Source: Erythrobacter sp. (lineage in GTDB: Bacteria; Pseudomonadota; Alphaproteobacteria; Sphingomonadales; Sphingomonadaceae). From it: a stretch of DNA of 48,432 nucleotides. The notes beneath the pieces are model-generated. The model made no database searches and was not told the DNA's origin. It saw nothing but the letters and a program-made list of their open reading frames with translations. The DNA is taken from contig JASBTD010000048.1 of NCBI GenBank assembly GCA_030148605.1, positions 1 to 48,432 of the forward strand, written 5' to 3'. This document shows positions 10,252-19,682 of this stretch, one piece after another (within the stretch, counting starts at the first letter, position 1; every line of letters starts with the position of its first letter). The position numbers and the translations under genes are program-made.

Positions 10252-13025
10252 GCAATATCAAAGGCCTGATCGACGAACTGAGCCAGCTGCACAATCGCAC
10301 GCAGCAAACCCCGCTGTTCAACCCGGTGTTCCAGCTGGGTCTGGATCTGTCGCGCCAGCTCGAAGGCGGCGAGATCGATCTTGATGCCATCGAAGCGCTG
10401 GTGAGCGAGCTGGAATGTGACAGCATGCAGAGCCGCGCCTTGCGCCTGCGCAGGCTGGTCGCGCCGGTTGCACCGGCTGAGAACCGGGCGGCGCTGGCCA
10501 AGGCGCTAAGCGAGCCTGATTTCGATGCATTTCGTGCGCGCTGGGAACGCCCGCAATTGCACGCGGTATTCACCGCGCACCCTACCTTCCTGCTGACACC
10601 GGATCAGTCCGCCGCAGTTGCCGAAGCGGCCAGCAGCAGCGCGGAAATCGGCACCAATGCCTGCGTTACCGGAGCTGAACGCCCTGCCGTTACACTCGAA
10701 TACGAACACGGCCGCGCCATGCGCGCGATTGCCCATGCGCAGGATGCGCGCGATGCAATCGTCAGCGAAGTGCTTGAACATGCAGCGCAAAAATATCCGC
10801 AGGAATGGCACACGCTCGCACCGCTGCCGTTCCGTTTCGCCAGCTGGGTTGGCTATGACATGGACGGGCGGACCGATATCAAATGGTTCGATTCGATCGG
10901 CTTCCGCCTGTCAGAGAAGGCCGAGCGGCTGGCACGCTACACCGCTTCGCTTGAAGCGATCGATCCTGAGCACACTTTGCTTGGCATTCTGCGCCCTGCC
11001 CTTGCCTATGCCGAAGCGAGGGCGACCGACTTCGCCGAAGACCTGAGCGAACCTGACGCGCTTTCCGCTGCCGCCAACAAGCTGACTGCGGACGATCCGC
11101 ACAAGCTCCTCAGCCTCGCGCCGATCATCGAAGCTTTGGAAGCCGAAGCCCGCGAAGCCGCCATTGATCGTGCGGTGCAATTGAAAACGCTTGCCGCCGC
11201 CATGCGTGCAGATGGGCTGGGCATGGGCTGGATCCATTTCCGCGTGAATTCCAGCCAGCTGCACAATGCGATCCGCCGCCGGATCGATCCCGACAACACG
11301 CTGGATCTCGCTAGCAAGGGCGCAATGGCCGCGCTGCGTGACATCCTGGCCAAGGTGAAGCCGCTGCGTTCGAATTTCGCTGCGTTGGCGATCGAAAGCT
11401 CGACCGCGATCCGCCAGTTCCTCGCCATGGCGCAAATCCTTGCCCATGTGGACGCCGATGCGCCCATCCGCATGCTGATTGCCGAATGCGAGCAGCCTTC
11501 GACAATTCTTGCCGCGCTTTATTTCGCCAAGCTGTTCGGGATCGAAGACAAGGTCGATGTTTCGCCGCTGTTCGAGACTGAAAGCGCGCTGGAGCATGGC
11601 GGGCGGTTCTTGGACGCGCTGTGTGCAGAGGAAAGCTATCAGCACTATGTTCGCCAACGCGGCCGGCTCGCGATCCAGACGGGCTTTTCCGACGCGGGGC
11701 GTTTTGTCGGCCAGATCCCCGCGAGCCTCGCCATCGAGCGCCTGCAAGGGCGCCTCAGCGAAGCAATGGAAACCAACGGGCTGACTGATGTCGCCGCGCT
11801 GATCTTCAACACCCACGGCGAGAGCATGGGTCGCGGCGCGCATCCGGACAGTTTCGAAGACCGGCTCACCTGGCCGCTCAGCCCATGGGCGAAGCGCCGG
11901 TTTGTGCGCGCAGGGATCAAGCTGGAACCTGAGGTCAGCTTTCAGGGCGGCGATGGCTATATGTTCTTCGCCACGCCTGAGCTTGCGCGGGCAACACTCA
12001 CCCGCATTGCCGAAATACAACCCGCGCACACCGATCCCGATGCGCCGACCGACCCCTTCTATCGCCGCACGGACTTGAGCCTCGATTTCTACCGCGCAAT
12101 CCGCAGTCATCAGCGCAAGCATCTGGAAAGCCAGACCTATTCTCGCGCGCTGACCGCGTTTGGTCTTGGGCTGCTAAATTCCACCGGCAGCCGTGTGTCG
12201 CGCCGGCAAAGCGATCTGTCGGCAGACCGCGAGATGAGCCTGCGCCAGATTCGCGCTATCCCGCACAATGCGATCCTGCAGCAGCTCGGCTATCCGGTGA
12301 ATATCATCGCCGGGATCGGCAGCGCATCTGACGGAAATTACGAAGAGATTGCGCAGCTGATCATGGAAAGCGAGCGCGGGCGGCAGTTGATCCGGCTTGC
12401 GCGCAGCTCGAATGCGCTCGCCAGCATCAAGACCGTCGCCGCGCATGGCGAGCTGTTCAACAGTGCTTACTGGGCCAGTCGCCCCTATCGCGGCACAGAG
12501 AGCCATCTATCGGATGCCTGCGAAGCGCTGGCGGAATATCTGACCAAGGATGATCGCGCGGGCGTATTCCGCCGCTTGGCCTCGCGGCTTCGCGTCGATG
12601 CGCTGAAGCTGCACCGCTTGCTGGCGCTGATCCCCGATGAAAAACCGCTGGAGGAACGCGAAAACATTCGCCGCACAATCGGTGTGGCGCAATCGCTCAG
12701 GCTGGCCTTACTCCAACACATGTTCCTCAAAGCAGTGTCAGTTCCGGCTTTCAGCCGCGCGAATGACATCAGCCGCGACGATGTGCTGGAAATGGTGTTC
12801 ACATTGCGGGTGGATGACGCGCTGGCGCAAATGCGGCGAGCCTTCCCCACGCATTTCCCGCAAATCACCGATTTTGCGGTCGATGCGCCAAGCGATTATC
12901 CGGACAGCACCGGCGAAAGCTATGCCGCGATCGCACGCGATTATATCGATCCTATCGAGCGGGCATACGGGCTTTGCTTGAGGCTATCGACCGCTATCGC
13001 CAATGAATTCGGTGCACATGGCTGA
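10248..13025 (+). CDS. Divergent phosphoenolpyruvate carboxylase-family protein with altered catalytic motifs
   Basis: This 925-residue protein aligns by eye along its length with PEP carboxylase (E. coli Ppc, 883 residues), which makes oxaloacetate from PEP and bicarbonate. Retained are TAHPT with the catalytic His111, the PLFET metal-site region (440-444), FSD (480-482), GSRVSRR (647-653) and IRAIP (668-672). Altered are TAHPTE to TAHPTF; GGDRDGNP to GYDMDGRT (202-209); the lysine of the FSDSAK motif to arginine (485); and the HGRGGSIGRGG loop, shortened to [11 protein letters not shown] (523-533), losing one catalytic arginine. The C-terminal NTG motif is missing; the protein ends GAHG. 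The ATG overlaps eda by four bases; a longer frame from 10158 is only eda's shadow. Comparisons are from memory. It may be an active variant, a regulatory relative or a different carboxylase-like enzyme. Confidence 0.85.
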   Translation: MSNIKGLIDELSQLHNRTQQTPLFNPVFQLGLDLSRQLEGGEIDLDAIEALVSELECDSMQSRALRLRRLVAPVAPAENRAALAKALSEPDFDAFRARWERPQLHAVFTAHPTFLLTPDQSAAVAEAASSSAEIGTNACVTGAERPAVTLEYEHGRAMRAIAHAQDARDAIVSEVLEHAAQKYPQEWHTLAPLPFRFASWVGYDMDGRTDIKWFDSIGFRLSEKAERLARYTASLEAIDPEHTLLGILRPALAYAEARATDFAEDLSEPDALSAAANKLTADDPHKLLSLAPIIEALEAEAREAAIDRAVQLKTLAAAMRADGLGMGWIHFRVNSSQLHNAIRRRIDPDNTLDLASKGAMAALRDILAKVKPLRSNFAALAIESSTAIRQFLAMAQILAHVDADAPIRMLIAECEQPSTILAALYFAKLFGIEDKVDVSPLFETESALEHGGRFLDALCAEESYQHYVRQRGRLAIQTGFSDAGRFVGQIPASLAIERLQGRLSEAMETNGLTDVAALIFNTHGESMGRGAHPDSFEDRLTWPLSPWAKRRFVRAGIKLEPEVSFQGGDGYMFFATPELARATLTRIAEIQPAHTDPDAPTDPFYRRTDLSLDFYRAIRSHQRKHLESQTYSRALTAFGLGLLNSTGSRVSRRQSDLSADREMSLRQIRAIPHNAILQQLGYPVNIIAGIGSASDGNYEEIAQLIMESERGRQLIRLARSSNALASIKTVAAHGELFNSAYWASRPYRGTESHLSDACEALAEYLTKDDRAGVFRRLASRLRVDALKLHRLLALIPDEKPLEERENIRRTIGVAQSLRLALLQHMFLKAVSVPAFSRANDISRDDVLEMVFTLRVDDALAQMRRAFPTHFPQITDFAVDAPSDYPDSTGESYAAIARDYIDPIERAYGLCLRLSTAIANEFGAHG

Positions 13026-13030
13026 TTTTG

Positions 13031-14023
13031 CTAGGAATTTCGCCGGGGTTCGGGACTGAAAGTCAGGAATGAGATCCCCTCGTCCATTCGAAGCTCTACC
13101 ATTACGCCCGCCACATTGCCTTTGCGCAGATGCGGCAATCCGTCATCGAGCCGTGCCAGATCGCTCCCTCGCGGATTACCGCCAAGCTCGCTGATCGCGC
13201 GCGCCATCAGTTGCAAACGCGTCGCACGCATGGGGTGAAACGGCAGAAGGATGGCACCGCCATCGCGCCGCGCATTCTCCTCCCAAAAACGCTCTGCAGC
13301 ATAGTTGAGCGCGTCATTGGCATCGGCGAGATGCTGCGCCGATTGCGCAATCGCCAGCGGATCGAGCCAGTCCGCTTCAGCAAGTGCTTGCCGGATGCGC
13401 ACACGGTCAAACCTTGTGTCCTCGTTTGACGGATCCTGCATCGCTTCCAGCCCTGATGCTTCGACTACGCGGGCCAGCTCCTCTCGCCGGAATCCCAGAA
13501 GCGGGCGCACAATCCGCAAGCCTTGATCGCCAGTCTCACTGACCGAACGCACGCCTGCCAGGCCCGCCACCCCGCTGCCGCGGTTGAGCCGCATCATGAG
13601 CGTCTCTGCCTGATCATCTGCATGATGCGCGGTGAAGATCGCAGCCAGTCCGCGGTCTGAGGCCCAATACTCAAGCGCTGCATAGCGCGCTGCACGCGCC
13701 TGAGCCTGCAGATTGCCTTCGGTGACTTTGACCGTCAGCACAGCGCAGGGAATATCACGCTGCTGGCACACTTGCGCGACAAAGGCGCACTCGCCTTTCG
13801 CAGTTTCGCGCAGACCATGATCAACCGTAGCTACCTCGAACTGATCCGGAAATGCCGCTTGCGCGAGCAGCAACATGGCAAGGCTGTCTGGCCCGCCTGA
13901 AACAGCCAAGCCAAAGCGCTCGCTTTCCAGGCCAGCGCGTTCGATCTCAGCGCGAAACCGCGCAATCAGTTCAGGTGAAATCGCCGTATCAATTGCAGGA
14001 CACTTTCCGGCGGTTCGCCTCAT
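13031..14023 (-). CDS. tilS: tRNA(Ile)-lysidine synthetase TilS
   Basis: TilS ligates lysine to C34 of the minor isoleucine tRNA so that it reads AUA codons. The N-type ATP pyrophosphatase motif SGGPDS is at residues 42-47, followed by TVDHGLR and the HHADDQAETLMMRLNRGSG block of the family. At 330 residues it is the short alphaproteobacterial form lacking the long C-terminal domains of E. coli TilS. I chose the ATG at 14023, which overlaps the end of cpoB by 35 bases; an upstream in-frame ATG at 14116 would lie deep in cpoB. It converges on the PEPC-like gene with only 5 bases between. Confidence 0.93.
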   Translation of the reverse strand: MRRTAGKCPAIDTAISPELIARFRAEIERAGLESERFGLAVSGGPDSLAMLLLAQAAFPDQFEVATVDHGLRETAKGECAFVAQVCQQRDIPCAVLTVKVTEGNLQAQARAARYAALEYWASDRGLAAIFTAHHADDQAETLMMRLNRGSGVAGLAGVRSVSETGDQGLRIVRPLLGFRREELARVVEASGLEAMQDPSNEDTRFDRVRIRQALAEADWLDPLAIAQSAQHLADANDALNYAAERFWEENARRDGGAILLPFHPMRATRLQLMARAISELGGNPRGSDLARLDDGLPHLRKGNVAGVMVELRMDEGISFLTFSPEPRRNS

Positions 14024-14939
14024 ACTGATCCAGCAAGCGACCGCTCGCAAGCGCCGGATATGTCTCGCCAAATTCTGCGAGCGCGATGCAGGCGCGGTTG
14101 GTGTCTTCCAATGCAATCATGGCTTCCGCGAGATAGAGCAGGCTGTCACCCGCGCGCGCAGCCTGTTTGTCGACCTGATAATTGCGCAGGAACCACGGTG
14201 CAGCCTCGCGCGGTTTGCCATCGTCAAGATAAGCGCGGCCCAGCAGGTTGCGACCATAGGTGGTGCGCCAATGGTTCGGATGCTGATCGACGAACAGGCG
14301 CAATTGCTGCTGCGCTTCAGGATAGAAGCCCGCATTCCACAGGCGGAAGCCATAGGTGTATTCATCATCACCCGCATCGTCTGACTGCGGCTTGGTGATG
14401 GCCTGCACTGCAGCCAGGCGCTCGTCGCTAGGGCCTGCGGCGGGCTGCTCAGGTGGCAATTCAGCGGGTTGTGCTGCGGATTCGCCGCCCGTCATCGCCG
14501 CAAGATTGCTTTGCGTTGCCGCAGGCTCTTCGGCAGGTTCAGGCGTGGGCGCAGGCGGCGGTGCATTGGCCGCTTCCAGCGCGCCGACACGCTCTTCCAG
14601 CAGGCTTACTGCATTGCGGTTCTCTTCACCCGCTGCCGTAAGCCGCTGCAATTGCGCTTCAATGGCGTCAAGCCGCGCAAGGATATCTGTCACCGCAGTG
14701 GTTGATGTCGTGCCTGCGGCATTGGGTGTTTGCGGCTGTGCGGTGTTGATCTCCGGCTCGAAAAAACGCGCATCGCCGCCCGGAAAAACCTGACGCTGGA
14801 GCGCACGGATTTCTGCTTCGATCTTGCGCAGCCGGGCCTCGGGATTGTCATCCTGCGCCAATGCGGGCAGCGGCGTTGTGATGACCACTGCGGCCGCGAG
14901 CATAGGGGCAACCAATCGCTTGAAGGGGGGCAGATGCAC
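13989..14939 (-). CDS. cpoB: Periplasmic Tol-Pal system protein CpoB/YbgF
   Basis: CpoB coordinates cell-envelope constriction with peptidoglycan synthesis and associates with the Tol-Pal complex in the periplasm. The protein has an N-terminal signal peptide ending at ALA (about residue 28), a coiled-coil trimerisation segment (EARLRKIEAEIRALQRQV and a later stretch), a proline/alanine-rich linker, and C-terminal TPR repeats starting at YTYGFRLWNAGFYPEAQ. I prefer the GTG at 14939 because GAGGAG lies 9 bases upstream; a TTG at 14948 would sit directly against that site. Order cpoB-tilS is typical; tolQRAB and pal are not in the window. Confidence 0.9.
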   Translation of the reverse strand: MHLPPFKRLVAPMLAAAVVITTPLPALAQDDNPEARLRKIEAEIRALQRQVFPGGDARFFEPEINTAQPQTPNAAGTTSTTAVTDILARLDAIEAQLQRLTAAGEENRNAVSLLEERVGALEAANAPPPAPTPEPAEEPAATQSNLAAMTGGESAAQPAELPPEQPAAGPSDERLAAVQAITKPQSDDAGDDEYTYGFRLWNAGFYPEAQQQLRLFVDQHPNHWRTTYGRNLLGRAYLDDGKPREAAPWFLRNYQVDKQAARAGDSLLYLAEAMIALEDTNRACIALAEFGETYPALASGRLLDQYEANRRKVSCN

Positions 14940-15004
14940 GTGTCTCAACTCCTCGAAATCTCACTGTCTGCAAGTTAACGCCCGCAGATGAACCTCAGGC
15001 GAAT

Positions 15005-15022
15005 CCTGCCTCAGATGGCAGG
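15005..15022. other. Small hairpin downstream of the rodZ-like gene
   Basis: CCTGCC and GGCAGG form a perfect six-base stem with a six-base loop, 42 bases beyond the stop of the leftward rodZ-like gene. There is no T-run on either strand, so it is at best a weak or factor-assisted terminator or an mRNA-stabilising stem. The rest of the gap between cpoB and the rodZ-like gene shows nothing recognisable. Confidence 0.3.
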
Positions 15023-15063
15023 CAAAAGTCGACCCGCAGGCCAGCCAAAATGGTGGGAAATTG

Positions 15064-15945
15064 TCAGCCAGTAGCCTGAGCTGCGGCCAATGATGCTGTT
15101 TCATCAGCCGCCGATATTGCGGTGGATTGCCGCTCATCCCTTGCCCGCAGCGCCTGCGCCGTGATCGGCACATCGCGCACTGTCACTTCTTCATCGGCAA
15201 GCTTGGCGATGGGTTCGCCGCCGACTGTGATCGCAAAGGCATCGGGGCGCCCGGTCCAAACACGCGGATCACGCGCTTCGGCGGGAACCACAAACCGCTC
15301 GCCTTCGGACATCAGTTTCTGTTCAAGCCGCCTGCCGCTCGCTTCGTAAAAGCTGACCCATACGCCTTCTTCAAGCGCGGTGAACACTACCTGGTCTGGC
15401 GCTTGCGTGGTGCTTGCCTCTGCAGCCGCAGGCGCGGCTGAGTCCACGGCGGCGACTGTTTCAAACGGAGCGTCCGCACGTGTGTCACTCTCTGCCACAA
15501 GCGGCGCGGGATCCGCGCCCGGCGCAAAGAACCTGGCGTAGAACACGTAGACACCGGCGAGGAACAGCACCGCAGCAACGGTTGCGATCCAGACCACCGC
15601 GCGCGGCGGCACCTTCGCCGGATCGCCGGGTTCGAAGCCGGGCGTATAGCGTGGCCGCTCGTCCTCGAAACCCGATAGCTCACCGCGCAATTGTTCAGCC
15701 AGCGCTCGCTCATCAAGCCCCAGCATGCGCGCATAGGTTTTGGTGAAGCCAAAGGCATAGGTGCGCGCCGGAAGGCCCGAGAAATTGCCTTGCTCGATCA
15801 TTTCCAGATGCCGCTGCGCAATGCGCGTTTCCTGAGCGACCTGTTCAATCGACATGCCTTGCTCGGTACGCGATCTGCGCAGTTTTTGACCTACCCCCTC
15901 TAAGGGAAGCTCTCCGTCATTTTCGACGATATTTTCCTCAACCAT
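15064..15945 (-). CDS. RodZ-like membrane-anchored helix-turn-helix protein (DUF4115)
   Basis: RodZ-family proteins link the cytoskeleton and cell-wall elongation machinery across the inner membrane. The 293-residue protein has an N-terminal Xre-type helix-turn-helix (about residues 17-80: LRRSRTEQGMSIEQVAQETRI), a basic-proline linker, one membrane helix at about 116-137 and a periplasmic C-terminal DUF4115 domain (about 190-280). The upstream in-frame ATG at 16056 is rejected because AAAAGG lies just before the ATG at 15945. The family assignment is firm; a role in rod shape is inferred. Confidence 0.87.
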   Translation of the reverse strand: MVEENIVENDGELPLEGVGQKLRRSRTEQGMSIEQVAQETRIAQRHLEMIEQGNFSGLPARTYAFGFTKTYARMLGLDERALAEQLRGELSGFEDERPRYTPGFEPGDPAKVPPRAVVWIATVAAVLFLAGVYVFYARFFAPGADPAPLVAESDTRADAPFETVAAVDSAAPAAAEASTTQAPDQVVFTALEEGVWVSFYEASGRRLEQKLMSEGERFVVPAEARDPRVWTGRPDAFAITVGGEPIAKLADEEVTVRDVPITAQALRARDERQSTAISAADETASLAAAQATG

Positions 15946-16099
15946 CGTGTGCGACCTTTTGTTTGGCGCAAAAAGAAGGTTACGCGGGTTACTGTCAAGC
16001 TGACTCTCGGGATTCGCCGCTCTGTTTGGGACGAGATGAGAGAGAGACAAGGCCAATCCGATCTGGCACCTTGCCCGGTGCAGCTGGAAGAGCGCTTCT

Positions 16100-18370
16100 T
16101 CAGTCGGTTTCTATCTCATGTTCATCCGCCCAGGCCTTGAGCTCGCTTCGGATATCAGCCTCGGGATTGGCAAGCAGGTCAGTCATCAGCTTGGAAAGCT
16201 CACCAATATCAACCTTGCGCACCAATTCCTTGATCGGCCCTACCGCAGCTGGCGTGATCGAAAGCCGCCGGAAGCCGATGCCAAGCAGCGCCAACGCTTC
16301 CAGCCGTCTGCCGCCCATTTCGCCGCACACGCCCAAGTCAACATCATGCCCGACCATCCCTTGCGACACGCGCCGCAGGAAACGAAGGATCGAATGGCTT
16401 AGCCAGTCATAGCGCTCCGCCAATTTGGGATTGGCGCGATCGGCGGCGAACAGGAACTGCGTCAGATCATTGGTGCCCACCGACAGGAAATTGACCCGCG
16501 GCAGCATCAGGTCGAGCACTTCAGCCAGCGCCGGCACTTCAAGCATGGCGCCATAGCGGATCGAATCCGGTACCAGCTTCTTGTTCTTGCGCATGTAGGC
16601 AAGCTGGTCTTCAAACACGTGCTTCGCGGCGTCGAATTCCCACGGCTCTGATACCATCGGGAACATCACATAGAGATCATGCCCGGCAGCCGCTTCAAGC
16701 AGAGAACGCGCCTGCACCTTGAGCAGGCCCTCGCGCTCAAGCGCGAGCCGCAAGGCACGCCAGCCCATCGCCGGATTCTCGTCATGCTCGGCCTCTTCCG
16801 ATTGCAGGTATGGCACAGCCTTGTCACCACCGATGTCGACAGTGCGGAAAATCACCGGCTTGTCGCCAGCCGCCTCGATGACATCGCGATAGAGCCGCGT
16901 CTGCCGCTCTCGCTGGGGCAAGGTGGCAGAGACCAGAAACTGGAATTCAGTGCGGAAAAGGCCCACCCCATCCGCCCCGGTCATTGCCAGCGCAGAGATA
17001 TCATCGCGCAGCCCGGCATTCATCATCACCTGGATGCGCGTGCCGCAGCGGGTGAATGGCTCGACATCGCGCAACTGGGCGTACGCCGCCTGTTTCTCGC
17101 GCGATTTGGCAAAGCGGTCAGCAAAGGCATCGGAGACTTGCTGGGATGGACGCACCGTTGCCGTTGCCTGCGTTGCATCGAGCAGGATCTCGTCACCATC
17201 TCGCACGATTCCGCGAATGCCGCGCGCGCGCCCGAGCACAGGCAAGCCCATCGCGCGGGCCACGATCACGACATGCGAGGTAAGCGAACCTTCCTCAAGG
17301 ATAACGCCCTTCAAGCGGCGCCGGTCATATTCGAGCAGTTCCGCCGGGCCCAGATTGCGCGCAATCAGGATCGAATCGCGCGGCAGGCCTTGTTGCGCAG
17401 CGGTTCCCAACTGGCCGGACACGATCCGCAAGAGCCGGTTCGCCAGATCCTCCATGTCGTGCATCCGGTCAGCCAGCAGCGGATCGTCAATCTCGCGCAT
17501 GCGCATGCGGGTGCGTTGCTGGACACGTTCGATCGCAGCTTCAGCGGTAAGCCCGCTGTCGATCGCTTCATTGATCCGGCGGCTCCAGCCTTCGTCATAA
17601 GCGAACATCTTGTAGGTCGCGATAACCTCTTCATGCTCGCCGCCAATGCCGAATTCAGCCTGATTGGCCATATTGTCGATCTGCTCGCGCATCTTGTCGA
17701 ACGCGCGATAAACCCGCTGGCGCTCGGCTTCGATATCGTCTGCCACAACCTGATCGATGGTGATGCGCGGTTGGTGGTAGACCGCCTGGCCAAGCGCAAG
17801 CCCTTTGACCAGCGTGAGGCCAGTGACCGTTTGCGTGCCGGTTTGCTCTGCTGAAAGCCCGCGCGCCTGCTCTTCGTCGATAAGCTCGGCATTTGCGATA
17901 AGCTCTGAAAGCACCATTGCCGTGGTCTGCAGCGCCTCGATCTCGACATCTTCATAGCGTCGCGGCTCGACATGCTGGACGCACAGCACGCCCACGGCGC
18001 GCTCGCGATAGACGATCGGAACGCCTGCGAATGAGTGGTATTTGTCTTCACCCGTTTCAGGGCGATACTGGAAGTCCGGGTGCGCCTTTGCTTCGGCCAG
18101 GTTCAGCGTCTCGATATTGTCGGCGATCACGCCGGTCAGGCCTTCACCGATCGCCATCCGGGTTACGTGAACCGCGCTTTTGTTCAGGCCGCGCGTCGCG
18201 AACAGCTCAAGCATGCCTTCGCGCAGCAGGTAGATCGAGCAAACCTCGCTATCCAGGCTTTCGCCAACGATATCGACCACACGGTCAAGCTTGCCTTGCG
18301 CGTGCATGCGCGTGGCCATGACTTCATGCAGGCGGGTGAGGATCAATCGGGCAGAAGCAGCAGCGGACAT
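16100..18370 (-). CDS. ptsP: Phosphoenolpyruvate-protein phosphotransferase PtsP (EI-Ntr) with GAF domain
   Basis: PtsP is enzyme I of the nitrogen-related PTS; it takes phosphate from PEP and passes it to NPr. Domain order in the 756-residue protein: GAF domain (about 20-165), PEP-utiliser N-terminal HPr-binding domain (185-320), phosphohistidine domain with catalytic His366 in GSLTSHVVIVARAMGLP, and the C-terminal PEP-binding TIM barrel with FRTVDIGGDK and the SVGTNDLTQFLFAADR motif. An AGGA site lies 7 bases before the ATG. In alphaproteobacteria the GAF domain is thought to sense nitrogen status (glutamine). Partner genes ptsO and ptsN are not nearby. Confidence 0.96.
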   Translation of the reverse strand: MSAAASARLILTRLHEVMATRMHAQGKLDRVVDIVGESLDSEVCSIYLLREGMLELFATRGLNKSAVHVTRMAIGEGLTGVIADNIETLNLAEAKAHPDFQYRPETGEDKYHSFAGVPIVYRERAVGVLCVQHVEPRRYEDVEIEALQTTAMVLSELIANAELIDEEQARGLSAEQTGTQTVTGLTLVKGLALGQAVYHQPRITIDQVVADDIEAERQRVYRAFDKMREQIDNMANQAEFGIGGEHEEVIATYKMFAYDEGWSRRINEAIDSGLTAEAAIERVQQRTRMRMREIDDPLLADRMHDMEDLANRLLRIVSGQLGTAAQQGLPRDSILIARNLGPAELLEYDRRRLKGVILEEGSLTSHVVIVARAMGLPVLGRARGIRGIVRDGDEILLDATQATATVRPSQQVSDAFADRFAKSREKQAAYAQLRDVEPFTRCGTRIQVMMNAGLRDDISALAMTGADGVGLFRTEFQFLVSATLPQRERQTRLYRDVIEAAGDKPVIFRTVDIGGDKAVPYLQSEEAEHDENPAMGWRALRLALEREGLLKVQARSLLEAAAGHDLYVMFPMVSEPWEFDAAKHVFEDQLAYMRKNKKLVPDSIRYGAMLEVPALAEVLDLMLPRVNFLSVGTNDLTQFLFAADRANPKLAERYDWLSHSILRFLRRVSQGMVGHDVDLGVCGEMGGRRLEALALLGIGFRRLSITPAAVGPIKELVRKVDIGELSKLMTDLLANPEADIRSELKAWADEHEIETD

Positions 18371-18510
18371 GGCAAAGTCCTATAGCAGCTTGTTCGCAAT
18401 ACGAAATGGCGCGCAGCACCATCATGTGCAGCCAAGCGAAATTGCACGCGCCGGTTGGCCGCGTGATCGCGAAACCTGAAGTCAGTCAGCCACTCAAACA
18501 GCGGCGCGGA

Positions 18511-18666
18511 TTATGCCTCGGCCAGTTCTTCCTTGATGCGCAGCTTGCGCTTCTTGAGTTCCTGGATCGTCGCAGCGTTGGGCACAGGCCGGTTCATTTC
18601 CTCACGAAGCTGAGCTTCAAGGCCTTGGTGTTTGGATTGGAGTGCTTTTGCGTGTGACGATGCCAT
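18511..18666 (-). CDS. Small DUF465 (YdcH-like) coiled-coil protein
   Basis: This 51-residue protein is almost entirely helical and charged, with the DUF465 signature IQELKKRKLRIKEEL near the end. DUF465 proteins are short, usually under 80 residues, and of unknown function. The start was chosen at the ATG preceded by GAGGAG; a longer frame from 18750 lacks such support. It is related to the divergent neighbour at 18836, with which it shares the LKKRKL core. The 140 bases between this gene and ptsP contain nothing I recognise. Confidence 0.83.
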   Translation of the reverse strand: MASSHAKALQSKHQGLEAQLREEMNRPVPNAATIQELKKRKLRIKEELAEA

Positions 18667-18835
18667 CAATGGATCTCCTCTTCGAGTGTTACCCGTAGAA
18701 GCGACTCGCCCATGCGCGGACGAACCGCGAATTGTCATCAAACCACACAATCCCTATCTTGAAAAGACCGCCGCATTACGTATTCGGTGCAGGCAACCGC
18801 AATTGCGATAGATCGACCTGTCAGGAGAGTGCTGC

Positions 18836-19033
18836 GTGAACGAACAGGAGCTTCGCAAACGGTTGGAGCTGCTGCGTACCGAGCACCGCGATCTGGATGC
18901 CGCGATCACCGCGCTGACTGAAGCCGGATCGCAAGACCAGCTGCAAATTGCGCGACTCAAGAAACGCAAGCTGAAGCTGAAAGATCAGATCGCGCTGATC
19001 GAAGACACCCTACTGCCTGATATCATTGCCTGA
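18836..19033 (+). CDS. Small DUF465 (YdcH-like) coiled-coil protein
   Basis: This 65-residue helical, charged protein starts at a GTG with AGGAGA about 10 bases upstream. Its ARLKKRKLKLKDQI segment is the DUF465 hallmark and matches the divergent small gene at 18511-18666, so the two look like a paralogous pair back to back across a 169-base gap that must contain both promoters. Function unknown. It precedes the rcdA-like gene in the same direction by 181 bases. Confidence 0.83.
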   Translation: MNEQELRKRLELLRTEHRDLDAAITALTEAGSQDQLQIARLKKRKLKLKDQIALIEDTLLPDIIA

Positions 19034-19214
19034 AAAGTGTATGCGATCACTCGCGGTCTTCCACGCAAAAGCCCTGATGCAAAACGGGAAAATCCACCGG
19101 ACATAGTTAAGACCGCCCGAAATTCGTGCCGCTTTGGGACAGCGGTTTGAGAAGTCGCGGACAATATGGTTGCTGCTCTGGACCTTTGGCGAATCCTGCC
19201 TTTACCGATACGGC

Positions 19215-19676
19215 ATGCAACGACCGACAAGCCTTTCCCGCCCGATCATTGAATCGCTTTATAGCGAAGCGCTGCTGCTTGCTGATGAAGTGCGCGCTGT
19301 GTTCGCGATCGGCATGGGTGAAACCGCGAAGGGTGCCAATGACCAGCTGCGGCTCGCGCTTTCCAGCGAAGGGCTGAAGGCGACCACGCGGATCATGCAT
19401 GTGCTTGCCTGGCTGCTCAACCAGCGCGCCTATTTCGCGGGCGAGATGAACGAATCGCAGCTGCGGGCACATGGCCGCTTGCCCGAAGACCGTCATTCAC
19501 GCGCTGAAGATCTTGAATTGCTGGAGCCTGCAACCCGCGCATTGATCGAAGATACGATCAAGCTGCACCGCCGGATTTCGCGGCTCGATCAGGCGTGGAT
19601 CGACAATTTCAATCCGCATCCCACGACCGTGCATTCGCTGCGCGAACGGCTGGGGCGCGCGATCAATATGCCCTGA
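19215..19676 (+). CDS. RcdA-like protein (DUF1465), probable protease adaptor
   Basis: The 153-residue product matches the DUF1465 family, which includes Caulobacter RcdA, an adaptor that helps deliver the cell-cycle regulator CtrA and other substrates to ClpXP. It is helical with conserved-looking segments IESLYSEALLLADEVR, LKATTRIMHVLAWLLNQRAY, the LPEDRHSRAED linker and a C-terminal RRISRLDQAW. The start was taken at the ATG at 19215; the open frame extends to 19134 but the extra residues look non-homologous. The stop lies in a 12-base palindrome shared with the convergent glpK stop. Family assignment is fairly firm; function by homology only. Confidence 0.78.
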   Translation: MQRPTSLSRPIIESLYSEALLLADEVRAVFAIGMGETAKGANDQLRLALSSEGLKATTRIMHVLAWLLNQRAYFAGEMNESQLRAHGRLPEDRHSRAEDLELLEPATRALIEDTIKLHRRISRLDQAWIDNFNPHPTTVHSLRERLGRAINMP

Positions 19677-19682
19677 ACCGGT

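Noticed and set aside
10911..12122. A 403-codon frame antisense to the PEPC-like gene
   Set aside because: Shadow composition; the sense gene aligns with a known family throughout.
16679..17854. A 391-codon frame antisense to ptsP
   Set aside because: ptsP has full domain support; the antisense frame shows histidine- and arginine-rich composition typical of shadows.
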